From contig NZ_CP058908.1 of the NCBI RefSeq assembly GCF_021432765.1, forward strand, positions 3,858,747-3,922,746: DNA of 64,000 nucleotides, given 5' to 3'. The position numbers and the translations under genes were made by a program. The notes under the pieces are model-generated. The model searched no databases, was not told the DNA's origin, and saw only the letters and a list, made by a program, of their open reading frames with translations. Position 1 is the stretch's first letter; every line of letters begins with the position of its first letter. Origin of the DNA: Pseudomonas phenolilytica. GTDB taxonomy: Bacteria; Pseudomonadota; Gammaproteobacteria; Pseudomonadales; Pseudomonadaceae. Below, piece by piece: positions 49,178 to 55,590 of the stretch.

Positions 49178-49298
49178 GTTCAAAAAATGAACCTGTGTTT
49201 TCCCGTTCCGTCCGGTTGTTTTTTTCGCCTACATCCACAGTTCAAAAAATGAACCGTAACAGCCAGTTTTGCGGCCTTCGTGGGTTCAAAAATTGAAC
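49178..49298. repeat. Three GTTCA-N5-TGAAC dyads
   Basis: Identical 5-bp arms with A/T-only spacers occur at 49178-49192 (AAAAA), 49240-49254 (AAAAA) and 49284-49298 (AAAAT). A fourth half-site GTTCA lies at 49156-49160. The centres are 62 and 44 bp apart. They occupy the 220-bp gap after the winged-helix gene and look like iterated operator or initiator sites. Confidence 0.8.
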
Positions 49299-49361
49299 AC
49301 CTTTATAATTTACCACCCTATACCCGGCTATCTGCGTGTAACGGGTAGCGAGGAATACGAG

Positions 49362-49568
49362 ATGGCGAACATCTTCCCCATCACCTTTGACAGCGGGATC
49401 ATCACCGACCAAGGCGCACGCATCGATGAATTCGGCCAGGCGATGCTGCTCAGCATCTTCTCCGACCTGTGCCAGCTCCGTGACCGCGAGATGGACCAAA
49501 ACTGCGCCATCGCCCTGGATGGGATCGCGAAGCGCCTGGGCAAGCTGCTGGAGCGCTACGAACCATGA
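49362..49568 (+). CDS. Small phage-element protein (68 aa)
   Basis: A 68-residue acidic protein beginning MANIFPITFDSGIITDQGAR; the ATG at 49362 follows GAGGAA. The C-terminal half is helical (LDGIAKRLGKLLERYEP). It overlaps the next gene by 4 bp. Function unknown. Confidence 0.65.
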   Translation: MANIFPITFDSGIITDQGARIDEFGQAMLLSIFSDLCQLRDREMDQNCAIALDGIAKRLGKLLERYEP

Positions 49569-49777
49569 AGCCGGGAGAACGCGCACTGTTCGCCAAGATC
49601 GCGCCGATGGTCGCCCATTGTGAAGGAGCGGTCGCCGCGCTGGAGCTGTACCAGGCCGACGCCGACCGCGGCGAACTCGATACCAAGATGCTGTCGGGAT
49701 TCCTGCAGGGCCTGTTCGCTGCCGGCGTGCTCAGTGACGAGGATCTAGCCACGCTCGACACTAGGCGCATTCACTGA
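49565..49777 (+). CDS. Small phage-element protein (70 aa)
   Basis: A 70-residue helical protein (ERALFAKIAPMVAHCEGAVA, then GFLQGLFAAGVLSDEDLATL). It begins with an ATGA overlap and is followed by a hairpin terminator. Function unknown. Confidence 0.65.
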   Translation: MKPGERALFAKIAPMVAHCEGAVAALELYQADADRGELDTKMLSGFLQGLFAAGVLSDEDLATLDTRRIH

Positions 49778-49790
49778 CCGCACCCACTAG

Positions 49791-49815
49791 ACCCCGCTAC
49801 AGCGCGGGGTTCTTT
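49791..49815 (+). terminator. Intrinsic terminator of left-hand small-gene operon
   Basis: ACCCCGC (49791-49797) and GCGGGGT (49804-49810) pair around TACAGC, followed by TCTTT. It closes the run of short genes before the PrtN-like gene. Confidence 0.7.
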
Positions 49816-49922
49816 GAGTATGAAGCAGGGTCGTTGCCGAAGAAAAAGCCTGGCAGACCGCGTAGGGAGCCGCCGACGCTGCGACCGATCGATCAAAGAA
49901 AAAATTCTGACGGCTGGGCGCG

Positions 49923-50186
49923 ATGAAAACCTTTTTTATCCTGATGGCTCAGTACGGCGGCTTGGCGGTGATCCCGCTAGAGCGCGTATGCGCCGATTAC
50001 TTCCCTCATCTATCGCCTGAGAAATTGCTGCGCAAGGTGCTCGCCGGGCAGCTTCGGCTTCCAGTCACACGTATCGAATCGAGTCAAAAAGCCGCCCGCG
50101 GGGTGCACATTCAGGATTTGGCTGACTACATCGATGCGCGTCGCGCCGAGGCCGTGCAGGATCTTGCGAAGCTGCACCGGAGCTGA
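49923..50186 (+). CDS. PrtN-family (pyocin activator-like) protein
   Basis: An 87-residue protein that reads like pyocin activator PrtN: FFILMAQYGGLAVIPLERVC, DYFPHLSPEKLLRKVLAGQL, SSQKAARGVHIQDLADYIDA. PrtN turns on R/F/S-pyocin genes in P. aeruginosa after PrtR cleavage. Here no pyocin operon is adjacent, so this copy probably activates genes of its own element. A candidate target region with dyads follows immediately. Confidence 0.85.
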   Translation: MKTFFILMAQYGGLAVIPLERVCADYFPHLSPEKLLRKVLAGQLRLPVTRIESSQKAARGVHIQDLADYIDARRAEAVQDLAKLHRS

Positions 50187-50270
50187 CAGGCACCATCCGT
50201 AAGCGGTTCACGCCACGACACTGTGACGAAACCTAGCCCTAACCGACCGGGTTACCGCTGGGTTTCCAAA

Positions 50271-50360
50271 GTGGCGAAAGCGCCACACTGGGGCCGCCTC
50301 GCCACCGTGTAGGAATCAACACACTGTGTCGTTTTCGACACTAAGTGCCATTTCCGGCAC
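50271..50360. repeat. Three covarying GTG...CAC dyads
   Basis: GTGGCG-AAAG-CGCCAC (50271-50286), GTGTCG-TTTT-CGACAC (50326-50341) and GTGCCA-TTTC-CGGCAC (50345-50360) are all 16 bp. The ends GTG/CAC and the CG next to the spacer are mostly kept, while position 4 changes G, T, C with compensating change on the other arm. ACACTG recurs at 50218, 50285 and 50321. They lie between the PrtN-like gene and the NYN gene terminator. Confidence 0.7.
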
Positions 50361-50369
50361 GCTAAGGCA

Positions 50370-50405
50370 GATCAGAAACAGAAAGCCCCTCGCGGTGAGG
50401 GGCTT
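50370..50405 (-). terminator. Terminator of the NYN gene
   Basis: AAGCCCCT (50383-50390) and AGGGGCTT (50398-50405) form an 8-bp stem; on the minus strand it is followed by TCTGTTTCTG. It lies 18 bp past the NYN gene stop. Confidence 0.78.
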
Positions 50406-50423
50406 GCGCGGTACGGCCTGGTA

Positions 50424-51299
50424 TCACTTGCGCTTAACGCAGGCCTTGAAGGTCTTGCGGGCTAGGCGCTTTTCTTCTTGGGTAAGGTCGCGGCCAAGCG
50501 CGTCTCGCGTCATTCCGAGTAGCTTGCCATCGAACTCCCTGGGGAGTGTGGCGCTGCTCACGGAAAGCGCGGCCTTGAGCGCTTGCAAGTCATTCGCTAC
50601 AAGCCCATCAACCTGCGCGGTGGCCATTTTGACTATGATCTCTTCCGGGTCTCCTCTCTCCACAATGGCTGCAGCGGTGGCTCCAGCATCTTCGGCTTCA
50701 GTTGAGAGATCGCCAAGAAATTCCATCGCTTTAACTGGCCGACGCGTCTGTGGCTGCCTGAGCGCCAGGAACGAATTCACGATATCGGGACCCCATTCGA
50801 TATGGGTGTCGGCCTCTTGCACCAACGTCGGAGACTGATTGTGCTTATCAGTCTCGCTGGCAATGCCTAGCAGGTGAACTCTGACGCCATAGCTTTGCGC
50901 GAACTGAACCCCGACTCTGACATCCTCATCTCCAGAGACAAGGACGGCGTCCGCAATCGCGTGATTCCGGGCCAGCTCGATCATATCAATGACAATCATT
51001 GAATCGACGCCCTTCTGCTGCCCGCTGCCGTTCAGCGTTCCCATCCGCATCTTTACGTTATTGCTTTGCGCCAAGCGCTTCTGATCCAGAGACGGGCCGG
51101 AGTGGCCAATGGCGTCGTACCAATAAATGCGTAATAGCGGCGTACCGCCAGATAATTCGTCAGCTGTCTGGATAAGCTGAGTGATTACCGCCTGCTCGTT
51201 GAGAGAAAGGTTGACCCTCTTCTCGGTGGCTCCGCTGATGACCGCCGATCCTTGCGCAAACAGATAGCCCGCATCGACAAAAATACCCAGTCGATTCAT
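50424..51299 (-). CDS. NYN-domain (PIN-like) putative nuclease
   Basis: A 291-residue protein. The NYN domain (about 1-170) shows the acidic metal-binding set: GIFVDAGYL (Asp9), QQKGVDSMIVIDMIEL (Asp99, Asp105) and VSGDEDVRVG (Asp124, Asp126). NYN proteins are RNases related to PIN domains. The C-terminal 100 residues (LTQEEKRLARKTFKACVKRK at the end) may bind nucleic acid. The ATG is preceded by AGGGA. It is divergent from the HsdR-N gene across the inverted-repeat array, the arrangement of an accessory or defence-type cargo module. Confidence 0.82.
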   Translation of the reverse strand: MNRLGIFVDAGYLFAQGSAVISGATEKRVNLSLNEQAVITQLIQTADELSGGTPLLRIYWYDAIGHSGPSLDQKRLAQSNNVKMRMGTLNGSGQQKGVDSMIVIDMIELARNHAIADAVLVSGDEDVRVGVQFAQSYGVRVHLLGIASETDKHNQSPTLVQEADTHIEWGPDIVNSFLALRQPQTRRPVKAMEFLGDLSTEAEDAGATAAAIVERGDPEEIIVKMATAQVDGLVANDLQALKAALSVSSATLPREFDGKLLGMTRDALGRDLTQEEKRLARKTFKACVKRK

Positions 51300-51516
51300 T
51301 TTTCGTCCCTAGAAAGTATTAAGGGCCCCCGCAGGGACCCTTTGTATGTCTCGCAACGACCTTATAAGGTAGTGGCCGCTGCTTTGACGGGACGAACTAT
51401 AAGGCTCCGAGCGACGCAGGGTCAATACGCAAAAGAGGTTCTTGGGCACTCATCTGCTAGCGGACTGACATAGCAGGCGCTCAGTCCCCACGGCGCGCAT
51501 CGAAGCAGACCAACCT
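51300..51516. other. Upstream region of NYN gene
   Basis: No coding frame is supported. AAGGG...CCCTT flanking CCCCGCAGGGA near 51320-51343 could fold as a leader hairpin of the NYN message, and CCTTATAAGG at about 51360 is a 10-bp palindrome overlapping a TATAAG -10-like sequence on the minus strand. The NYN promoter is probably here. Confidence 0.45.
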
Positions 51517-51914
51517 GTCCGACTCGGACCAGATCGGCAGTTTCCCAGGATCAAGACCTGGGGTTTCCCGCTATCAAGGCAGAGGGATATCCCCAGCTCT
51601 GGGGATATCTCACCGAGACCGAACCGTCTCAGCGAGACCAAAATGTCTCACTCGCCATGATCGGATGATGGTCCCGATGTGGACCACTCCCTTTCCACCA
51701 TTGGTGGCAAAGCCGGTTTCCGCCCCGGATTGGCGGCGATCAAATCCCCCTGATTCGGGGTATTTACCGCGGCCAGGCCGCCACTGGCCTATTCCGGTAG
51801 ATTCCCGGATTGACGGGTATGTACGGCAGGCCCACCAGCACCGGCTAAACCCCCGGAATTCCGGTAATTTCTGCAGGCCGCCTGCCATCGAAACCCCTCG
51901 AATCTGAGGTATTT
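51517..51914. repeat. Array of about 14 consecutive inverted repeats with variable arms
   Basis: Dyads: GTCC-N5-GGAC 51517; CCCAGG-N7-CCTGGG 51544; GATATCCCC-N6-GGGGATATC 51586; GAGAC-N6-GTCTC 51615 and 51634; TGGTCC-N6-GGACCA 51669; CCACC-N3-GGTGG 51695; CCGCC-N7-GGCGG 51720; AAATCCCCC-N6-GGGGTATTT 51742 (one mismatch); AGGCC-N6-GGCCT 51775; ATTCCCG-N6-CGGGTAT 51801 (one mismatch); CCGGAATTCCGG 51853; GCAGG-N3-CCTGC 51873; CCTC-N6-GAGG 51896. Centres are mostly 20-30 bp apart. Arms differ from unit to unit but stay complementary. Units at 51742, 51847 and 51891 share AAAYCCC/GGTATTT-like outer flanks. No gene fits here. Confidence 0.85.
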
Positions 51915-52011
51915 AAACGGTCCCACCGCGACTTCTTGCCTATCGCAACTGCGGCCTCCTGATGGCAGAATCGAATCAAAGGATTGCCAACAGCGGTATC
52001 AAGGAGGGGTT

Positions 52012-53106
52012 ATGGAGTTTCAAGAGAAACTGGCCAGTCTGGCTGCGAAGATCCGTCAGCAAAAGCCGGTCATTCAGACCGAGGAAGCCACCAAGAACGC
52101 CTTTGTCATGCCCTTCATTCAGAGCGTGCTCGGCTACGACGTCTTCGATCCTACAGAAGTGGTTCCCGAATTCGTTTGTGACGTCGGAACCAAGAAAGGC
52201 GAGAAGATCGACTATGCCATCCTCAAGGATGGGCAAATCCAGATCCTGATCGAAAGCAAGAAGATCGGCGAGCCACTGAACATCAACCACGCCAGCCAGC
52301 TCTTCCGCTACTTCCACGTTACGACAGCCAGAATCTCGATCCTCACCAATGGCCAGGTCTATCGCTTCTTTACCGACCTGGACGCCCCTAACAAGATGGA
52401 CGAAAAGCCGTTCCTCGAATTCGACCTTCTCGACATCGATGACCACGTCGTGCCGGAGCTGCAGAAGCTGACCAAGAGCGCATTTGATGTCGACTCGATC
52501 ATCAGTGCCGCGGGCGAGCTGAAGTACGTAGGGCAGATTAAGCGCGTCCTCGCCGCCCAGTTCAGCGAACCCGACGACGACTTCGTCCGGCTCGTGGCTT
52601 CCCGCGTGTATGACGGCGTCATCACTCAGAAGGTGCGCGAGCAGTTCGCACAGCTCACTCGAAAGGCTACAGCGCAGTTTCTCGGGGATCAGATCAATGA
52701 GCGCCTGAAGTCAGCGATGACCGGAGCCGTAAGACCAGTTATCCCTGCCCAGGTATCACCTGAGACACAAGAGCCGGCCGACAGCTCGACCGATAGTGAT
52801 GCTGAGAAAACCAAGATCGAAACCACGGTTGAAGAAATCGAGGGCTTCAACATCATCAAGGCGATCGTGCGGTCGGAAGTCGACGTTAAGCGCATAGCTG
52901 CCCGCGACACGCAAAGCTATTTCGGCGTACTGCTCGATGACAACAATCGCAAGCCCCTGGCCCGACTGCACTTCAACCGTCAGCAGAAGTACCTCGGCAC
53001 CTTCGACGCTGACAAGAATGAGACCCGCCATCCGATCGAGGCGCTCGACGACATCTTCGAGTTTGCTGACGTCTTGAAGGAAACGGCCAAAGGATATGCC
53101 TTTTAA
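52012..53106 (+). CDS. HsdR N-terminal-domain protein, putative nuclease
   Basis: A 364-residue protein matching the N-terminal nuclease domain of type I restriction R subunits (HSDR_N): ATKNAFVMPFIQSVLGYDVF, then KIDYAILKDGQIQILIESKK, where Asp67, Glu81 and Lys83 form a PD-(D/E)XK site. No helicase domain follows; instead there is a linker and a C-terminal domain (IVRSEVDVKRIAARDTQSYF, LARLHFNRQQKYLGTFD) of unknown role. AAGGAGG precedes the ATG. No HsdM/HsdS is present, so it is not a complete restriction system. It is read away from the inverted-repeat array. Confidence 0.82.
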   Translation: MEFQEKLASLAAKIRQQKPVIQTEEATKNAFVMPFIQSVLGYDVFDPTEVVPEFVCDVGTKKGEKIDYAILKDGQIQILIESKKIGEPLNINHASQLFRYFHVTTARISILTNGQVYRFFTDLDAPNKMDEKPFLEFDLLDIDDHVVPELQKLTKSAFDVDSIISAAGELKYVGQIKRVLAAQFSEPDDDFVRLVASRVYDGVITQKVREQFAQLTRKATAQFLGDQINERLKSAMTGAVRPVIPAQVSPETQEPADSSTDSDAEKTKIETTVEEIEGFNIIKAIVRSEVDVKRIAARDTQSYFGVLLDDNNRKPLARLHFNRQQKYLGTFDADKNETRHPIEALDDIFEFADVLKETAKGYAF

Positions 53107-53191
53107 TCAGCTCCAAGGATGATTGGCTTGGCTTATGGTGAGATAACCGACCATAGCTCATAAGAACGCGTAAGCAACGGGAGGAGGCGTG

Positions 53192-54124
53192 ATGGCGCTG
53201 GTTAAGCGGTGGGACGACTTTGACGAAGACGTGATTCTATATGTCGGTGACATTTCTAGAGAAGGCTACGAGCGTGTAACAAGCGTTTGCCAAAGGCAAC
53301 GTTTAAGCTCAACGGCCTACTTGGTGCTGGTAACGTCAGGTGGGGATCCTCACGCCGGATACCGTATCGCTCGTTGCTTGAGGCACCACTATGGTGACTT
53401 CAAACTCCTTGTCCCTGACATCTGCAAATCTGCAGGTACGCTCATTGCTATGGGTGCGGGGGAGATCATCATCGCAGACAGGGGCGAGCTGGGCCCTCTC
53501 GACATACAAATGTCAAAGCAGGATGAGTTGATGGAGCGTTCCTCTGGCCTGGATATCCAGCAAGGCTTAGAGCTCCTTCGAAAGCAAACCTATGCCGCCT
53601 TCGAAGAGTTCATGTTTAGTACGCAGACGAGAACGCGTGTGTCGACGAAAATGGCTGCCGAAATTGCCGCCAAGCTCGCAGGAACCGCGTTTCAATCCAT
53701 ATATGCTCAGGTCGATCCTGTTCGGCTAGGCGAAATCAGTCGTGCTAATGCCATAGGGTTCGAATACGGACGACGGCTTGACGAAGACTCACGAAATCTA
53801 AAACATGGCGCCCTGGTAGGCCTGATTACGCGATACCCATCACACAGCTTCGTGATCGACCGTAAGGAAGCGTGCAACCTTTTTGAGCGAGTTCGCGCAC
53901 CTGACGAAAGGGAGTCAGGGCTAGTAGCGATGCTCTATAATCTTGTAAGAGATCTTCCAGACTTGTTGGTTTTCAACTGGAACAGTCAAGACATCGAGGT
54001 AACCGAAAATGATGCCACAGAAGCCGCTCAGCCCTCCGATGCAGAGCTACAAGCTCCCCATGGAGCTTGCAGAAGGGATGCGCCAGGCGACCAAGAATTG
54101 GCAGGATCTTTACCAGATGCCTGA
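53192..54124 (+). CDS. SDH-like ClpP/SppA-fold serine protease homologue
   Basis: A 310-residue protein of the SDH_sah/crotonase-like peptidase family: LVLVTSGGDPHAGYRIARCL (oxyanion glycine loop) and LLVPDICKSAGTLIAMGAGE (nucleophile Ser80). The later DRGELGPLDIQMS segment resembles the SppA/ClpP acid/base region. GGAGGAGG precedes the ATG at 53192. It follows the HsdR-N gene by about 85 bp and may be coexpressed. Cytoplasmic, as no signal peptide is present. Role unknown. Confidence 0.8.
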   Translation: MALVKRWDDFDEDVILYVGDISREGYERVTSVCQRQRLSSTAYLVLVTSGGDPHAGYRIARCLRHHYGDFKLLVPDICKSAGTLIAMGAGEIIIADRGELGPLDIQMSKQDELMERSSGLDIQQGLELLRKQTYAAFEEFMFSTQTRTRVSTKMAAEIAAKLAGTAFQSIYAQVDPVRLGEISRANAIGFEYGRRLDEDSRNLKHGALVGLITRYPSHSFVIDRKEACNLFERVRAPDERESGLVAMLYNLVRDLPDLLVFNWNSQDIEVTENDATEAAQPSDAELQAPHGACRRDAPGDQELAGSLPDA

Positions 54125-54173
54125 AAGAGGGCACTCAAGCAAAAACGCCCCACTCGCGTTTGATCGACTGTAA
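54009..54173 (+). CDS. Small protein overlapping the protease gene (54 aa)
   Basis: An ATG-ATG start at 54009 is 8 nt after AGGT and opens a 54-codon frame (MMPQKPLSPPMQSYKLPMEL, ending LAFDRL) that overlaps the end of the protease gene by 116 bp in another frame and stops just before a strong terminator. Ribosome site and terminator position support it; no homologue is recognised. Confidence 0.5.
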   Translation: MMPQKPLSPPMQSYKLPMELAEGMRQATKNWQDLYQMPERGHSSKNAPLAFDRL

Positions 54174-54178
54174 GCAAG

Positions 54179-54203
54179 GCCCCGCATCTCGCGGGGCTTT
54201 TTA
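54179..54203 (+). terminator. Intrinsic terminator after protease/small-protein genes
   Basis: GCCCCGC (54179-54185) and GCGGGGC (54191-54197) around ATCTC, then TTTTT. The arms are identical to those of the terminator at 55549. Confidence 0.88.
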
Positions 54204-54223
54204 CGCTAGCGCAAGGAAGCGCC

Positions 54224-54730
54224 ATGTATCGAATCGCTGCAACTCTGCTACTCCTTCCCTTACCAGTTATCGCCGCACAGCTTGAATGCCGAGTGATTGG
54301 GATTTCTGACGGCGACACCATCAACTGTCTAACCGCCGACCGCGTGCCCGAGCGAATACGCCTGCGAGGGATTGATGCACCCGAAAGCAAACAGCCCTTC
54401 GGTGCCCAATCTAAGCAGCACCTGTCCGGGCTGGTGTACCGGAGGACGGTGATCGTTGATTCAGCTAGCCGCGACAGATGGGGCCGCATCATCGGCACCG
54501 TATGGGTAGAGCCTGCTGATTGCGTCAACTGCGGCCCAACGCTGGATGCAGGCCGGGCGCAACTCGCCTCTGGTATGGCTTGGTGGTTCAGGCGCTACGC
54601 GAAGCAGCAACCATTGGAGGAGCGGCTCTCGTATGAGTTTGAGGAGAAAGAGGCCCTCACTCGTCGAATCGGGCTATGGCGTGACCCTCAGCCTATTCCG
54701 CCTTGGGACTGGCGCCGCGGAAAACGGTGA
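54224..54730 (+). CDS. Secreted thermonuclease (SNase-like)
   Basis: A 168-residue Ca-dependent nuclease with a signal peptide (RIAATLLLLPLPVIAAQ). SNase motifs: GISDGDTINCL, IRLRGIDAPESKQPFG (Arg and Asp of the active site), DRWGRIIGTVW. Phage and plasmid elements often carry such genes; the product would act in the periplasm or outside. A terminator lies upstream, so it has its own promoter. Confidence 0.88.
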   Translation: MYRIAATLLLLPLPVIAAQLECRVIGISDGDTINCLTADRVPERIRLRGIDAPESKQPFGAQSKQHLSGLVYRRTVIVDSASRDRWGRIIGTVWVEPADCVNCGPTLDAGRAQLASGMAWWFRRYAKQQPLEERLSYEFEEKEALTRRIGLWRDPQPIPPWDWRRGKR

Positions 54731-54805
54731 TCCTCACTACTTAGTAACTGATGACAGACTCAACCCGATCAGTGATCGGCTTATAACCCCCCGCTACGAA
54801 TCTCA

Positions 54806-55042
54806 ATGCGACTCATAGCTCTGGCTCTCACTACCATATTCACCATTAGCGGCTGCGCTATGCACTCAGAGAAAGCCTCGTTGTCCTCCGGCCAAATTGG
54901 CTGCGCTCCTTCGCAGATAACGATATCGGACGACGACGTCACCTTCAGAACCGCTTCATGGGTAGCCACTTGCAAAGGCAAGAGGTTCTATTGCGTTCGA
55001 AAGGCTTACGACGACACCAACTGCACCAAAGAACTGGATTAG
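54806..55042 (+). CDS. Small lipoprotein
   Basis: A 78-residue protein with a lipoprotein signal (LIALALTTIFTISGC) and a mature part containing four further cysteines (IGCAP, VATCKGKRFYCVRK, TNCTKEL), which may form disulfides. It could be a surface-exclusion or lysis-associated moron product, but there is no direct evidence. Confidence 0.68.
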   Translation: MRLIALALTTIFTISGCAMHSEKASLSSGQIGCAPSQITISDDDVTFRTASWVATCKGKRFYCVRKAYDDTNCTKELD

Positions 55043-55072
55043 TCCAACGGGCTGAGGCAAGGAAGCGTAAAC

Positions 55073-55279
55073 ATGAGCTATCTGGTGCTAACCCGCCGAC
55101 AAGGCGAAAAAATCACTCTGCGCGTTCAGCCAGGCACGAATGCCGAGGATCTCCTAGCCGAGCTCTTGTTGGACGGCATTACCGTTACGGTTAAGGAGAT
55201 CAAGGGCAGCAAGGCGCAGATAGCGATTGAAGCTCCGCTCGATTTGCAGATTCTGCGGAGAGAACTGGAAGAGCGGTGA
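55073..55279 (+). CDS. CsrA/RsmA-family RNA-binding protein encoded on the element
   Basis: A 68-residue CsrA homologue: MSYLVLTRRQGEKITLRV at the start and VTVKEIKGSKAQIAIEAP, then LQILRREL at the end. The key LTRR...GE and the C-terminal arginines of the RNA-binding surface are present. Compared with chromosomal CsrA/RsmA (about 60 residues) there is an extra loop (GTNAEDLLAELLLDG) between the first two strands. It may modify host or element mRNA translation. AAGGAAG precedes the ATG. Confidence 0.85.
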   Translation: MSYLVLTRRQGEKITLRVQPGTNAEDLLAELLLDGITVTVKEIKGSKAQIAIEAPLDLQILRRELEER

Positions 55280-55548
55280 GAGGCACGTCGTTTGCGCATG
55301 ATCCCGTCGGGACGGCAAGCACATGGTCAATACCAATACAGCAATTCTGAAAACTGAGGTGCGTGTTGGCTGTAGCTGGGTTGATTAAAGGTATCGAGAC
55401 ACTATCGAACCGGTTAGCGTCGGCTAGGAAAGGAATCATTTACCTTCCAAGGGCGCTTTATACCTCAGGGTTTGTCGCTGTGCTCGCAGCATTCTTAAAG
55501 CGAAACAAGGCAGCGCCGGCACGTTTGCTTCCATCATATGACCAATTA
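55280..55548. other. Region after csrA-like gene with weak coding potential
   Basis: An open frame runs 55363-55632 (GTG start, GAGGTG nearby), but it reads through the terminator hairpin at 55549 and resembles no family, so I do not call it a gene. A second short frame near 55323 (21 codons) is also unconvincing. Confidence 0.3.
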
Positions 55549-55573
55549 GCCCCGCACTTAGCGGGGCTTTTTG
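55549..55573 (+). terminator. Intrinsic terminator after csrA-like gene
   Basis: GCCCCGC (55549-55555) and GCGGGGC (55561-55567) around ACTTA, then TTTTTG. The stem is the same as at 54179. Confidence 0.87.
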
Positions 55574-55590
55574 TATCTGTCCTGCGCCTG

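Noticed and set aside
51517..51914. CRISPR array
   Set aside because: Repeat sequences differ from unit to unit, there are no uniform spacers and no cas genes; only the dyad pattern recurs.
52012..53106. Type I restriction-modification system
   Set aside because: Only the HsdR N-terminal nuclease-like domain is present; no helicase part, HsdM or HsdS is found nearby.
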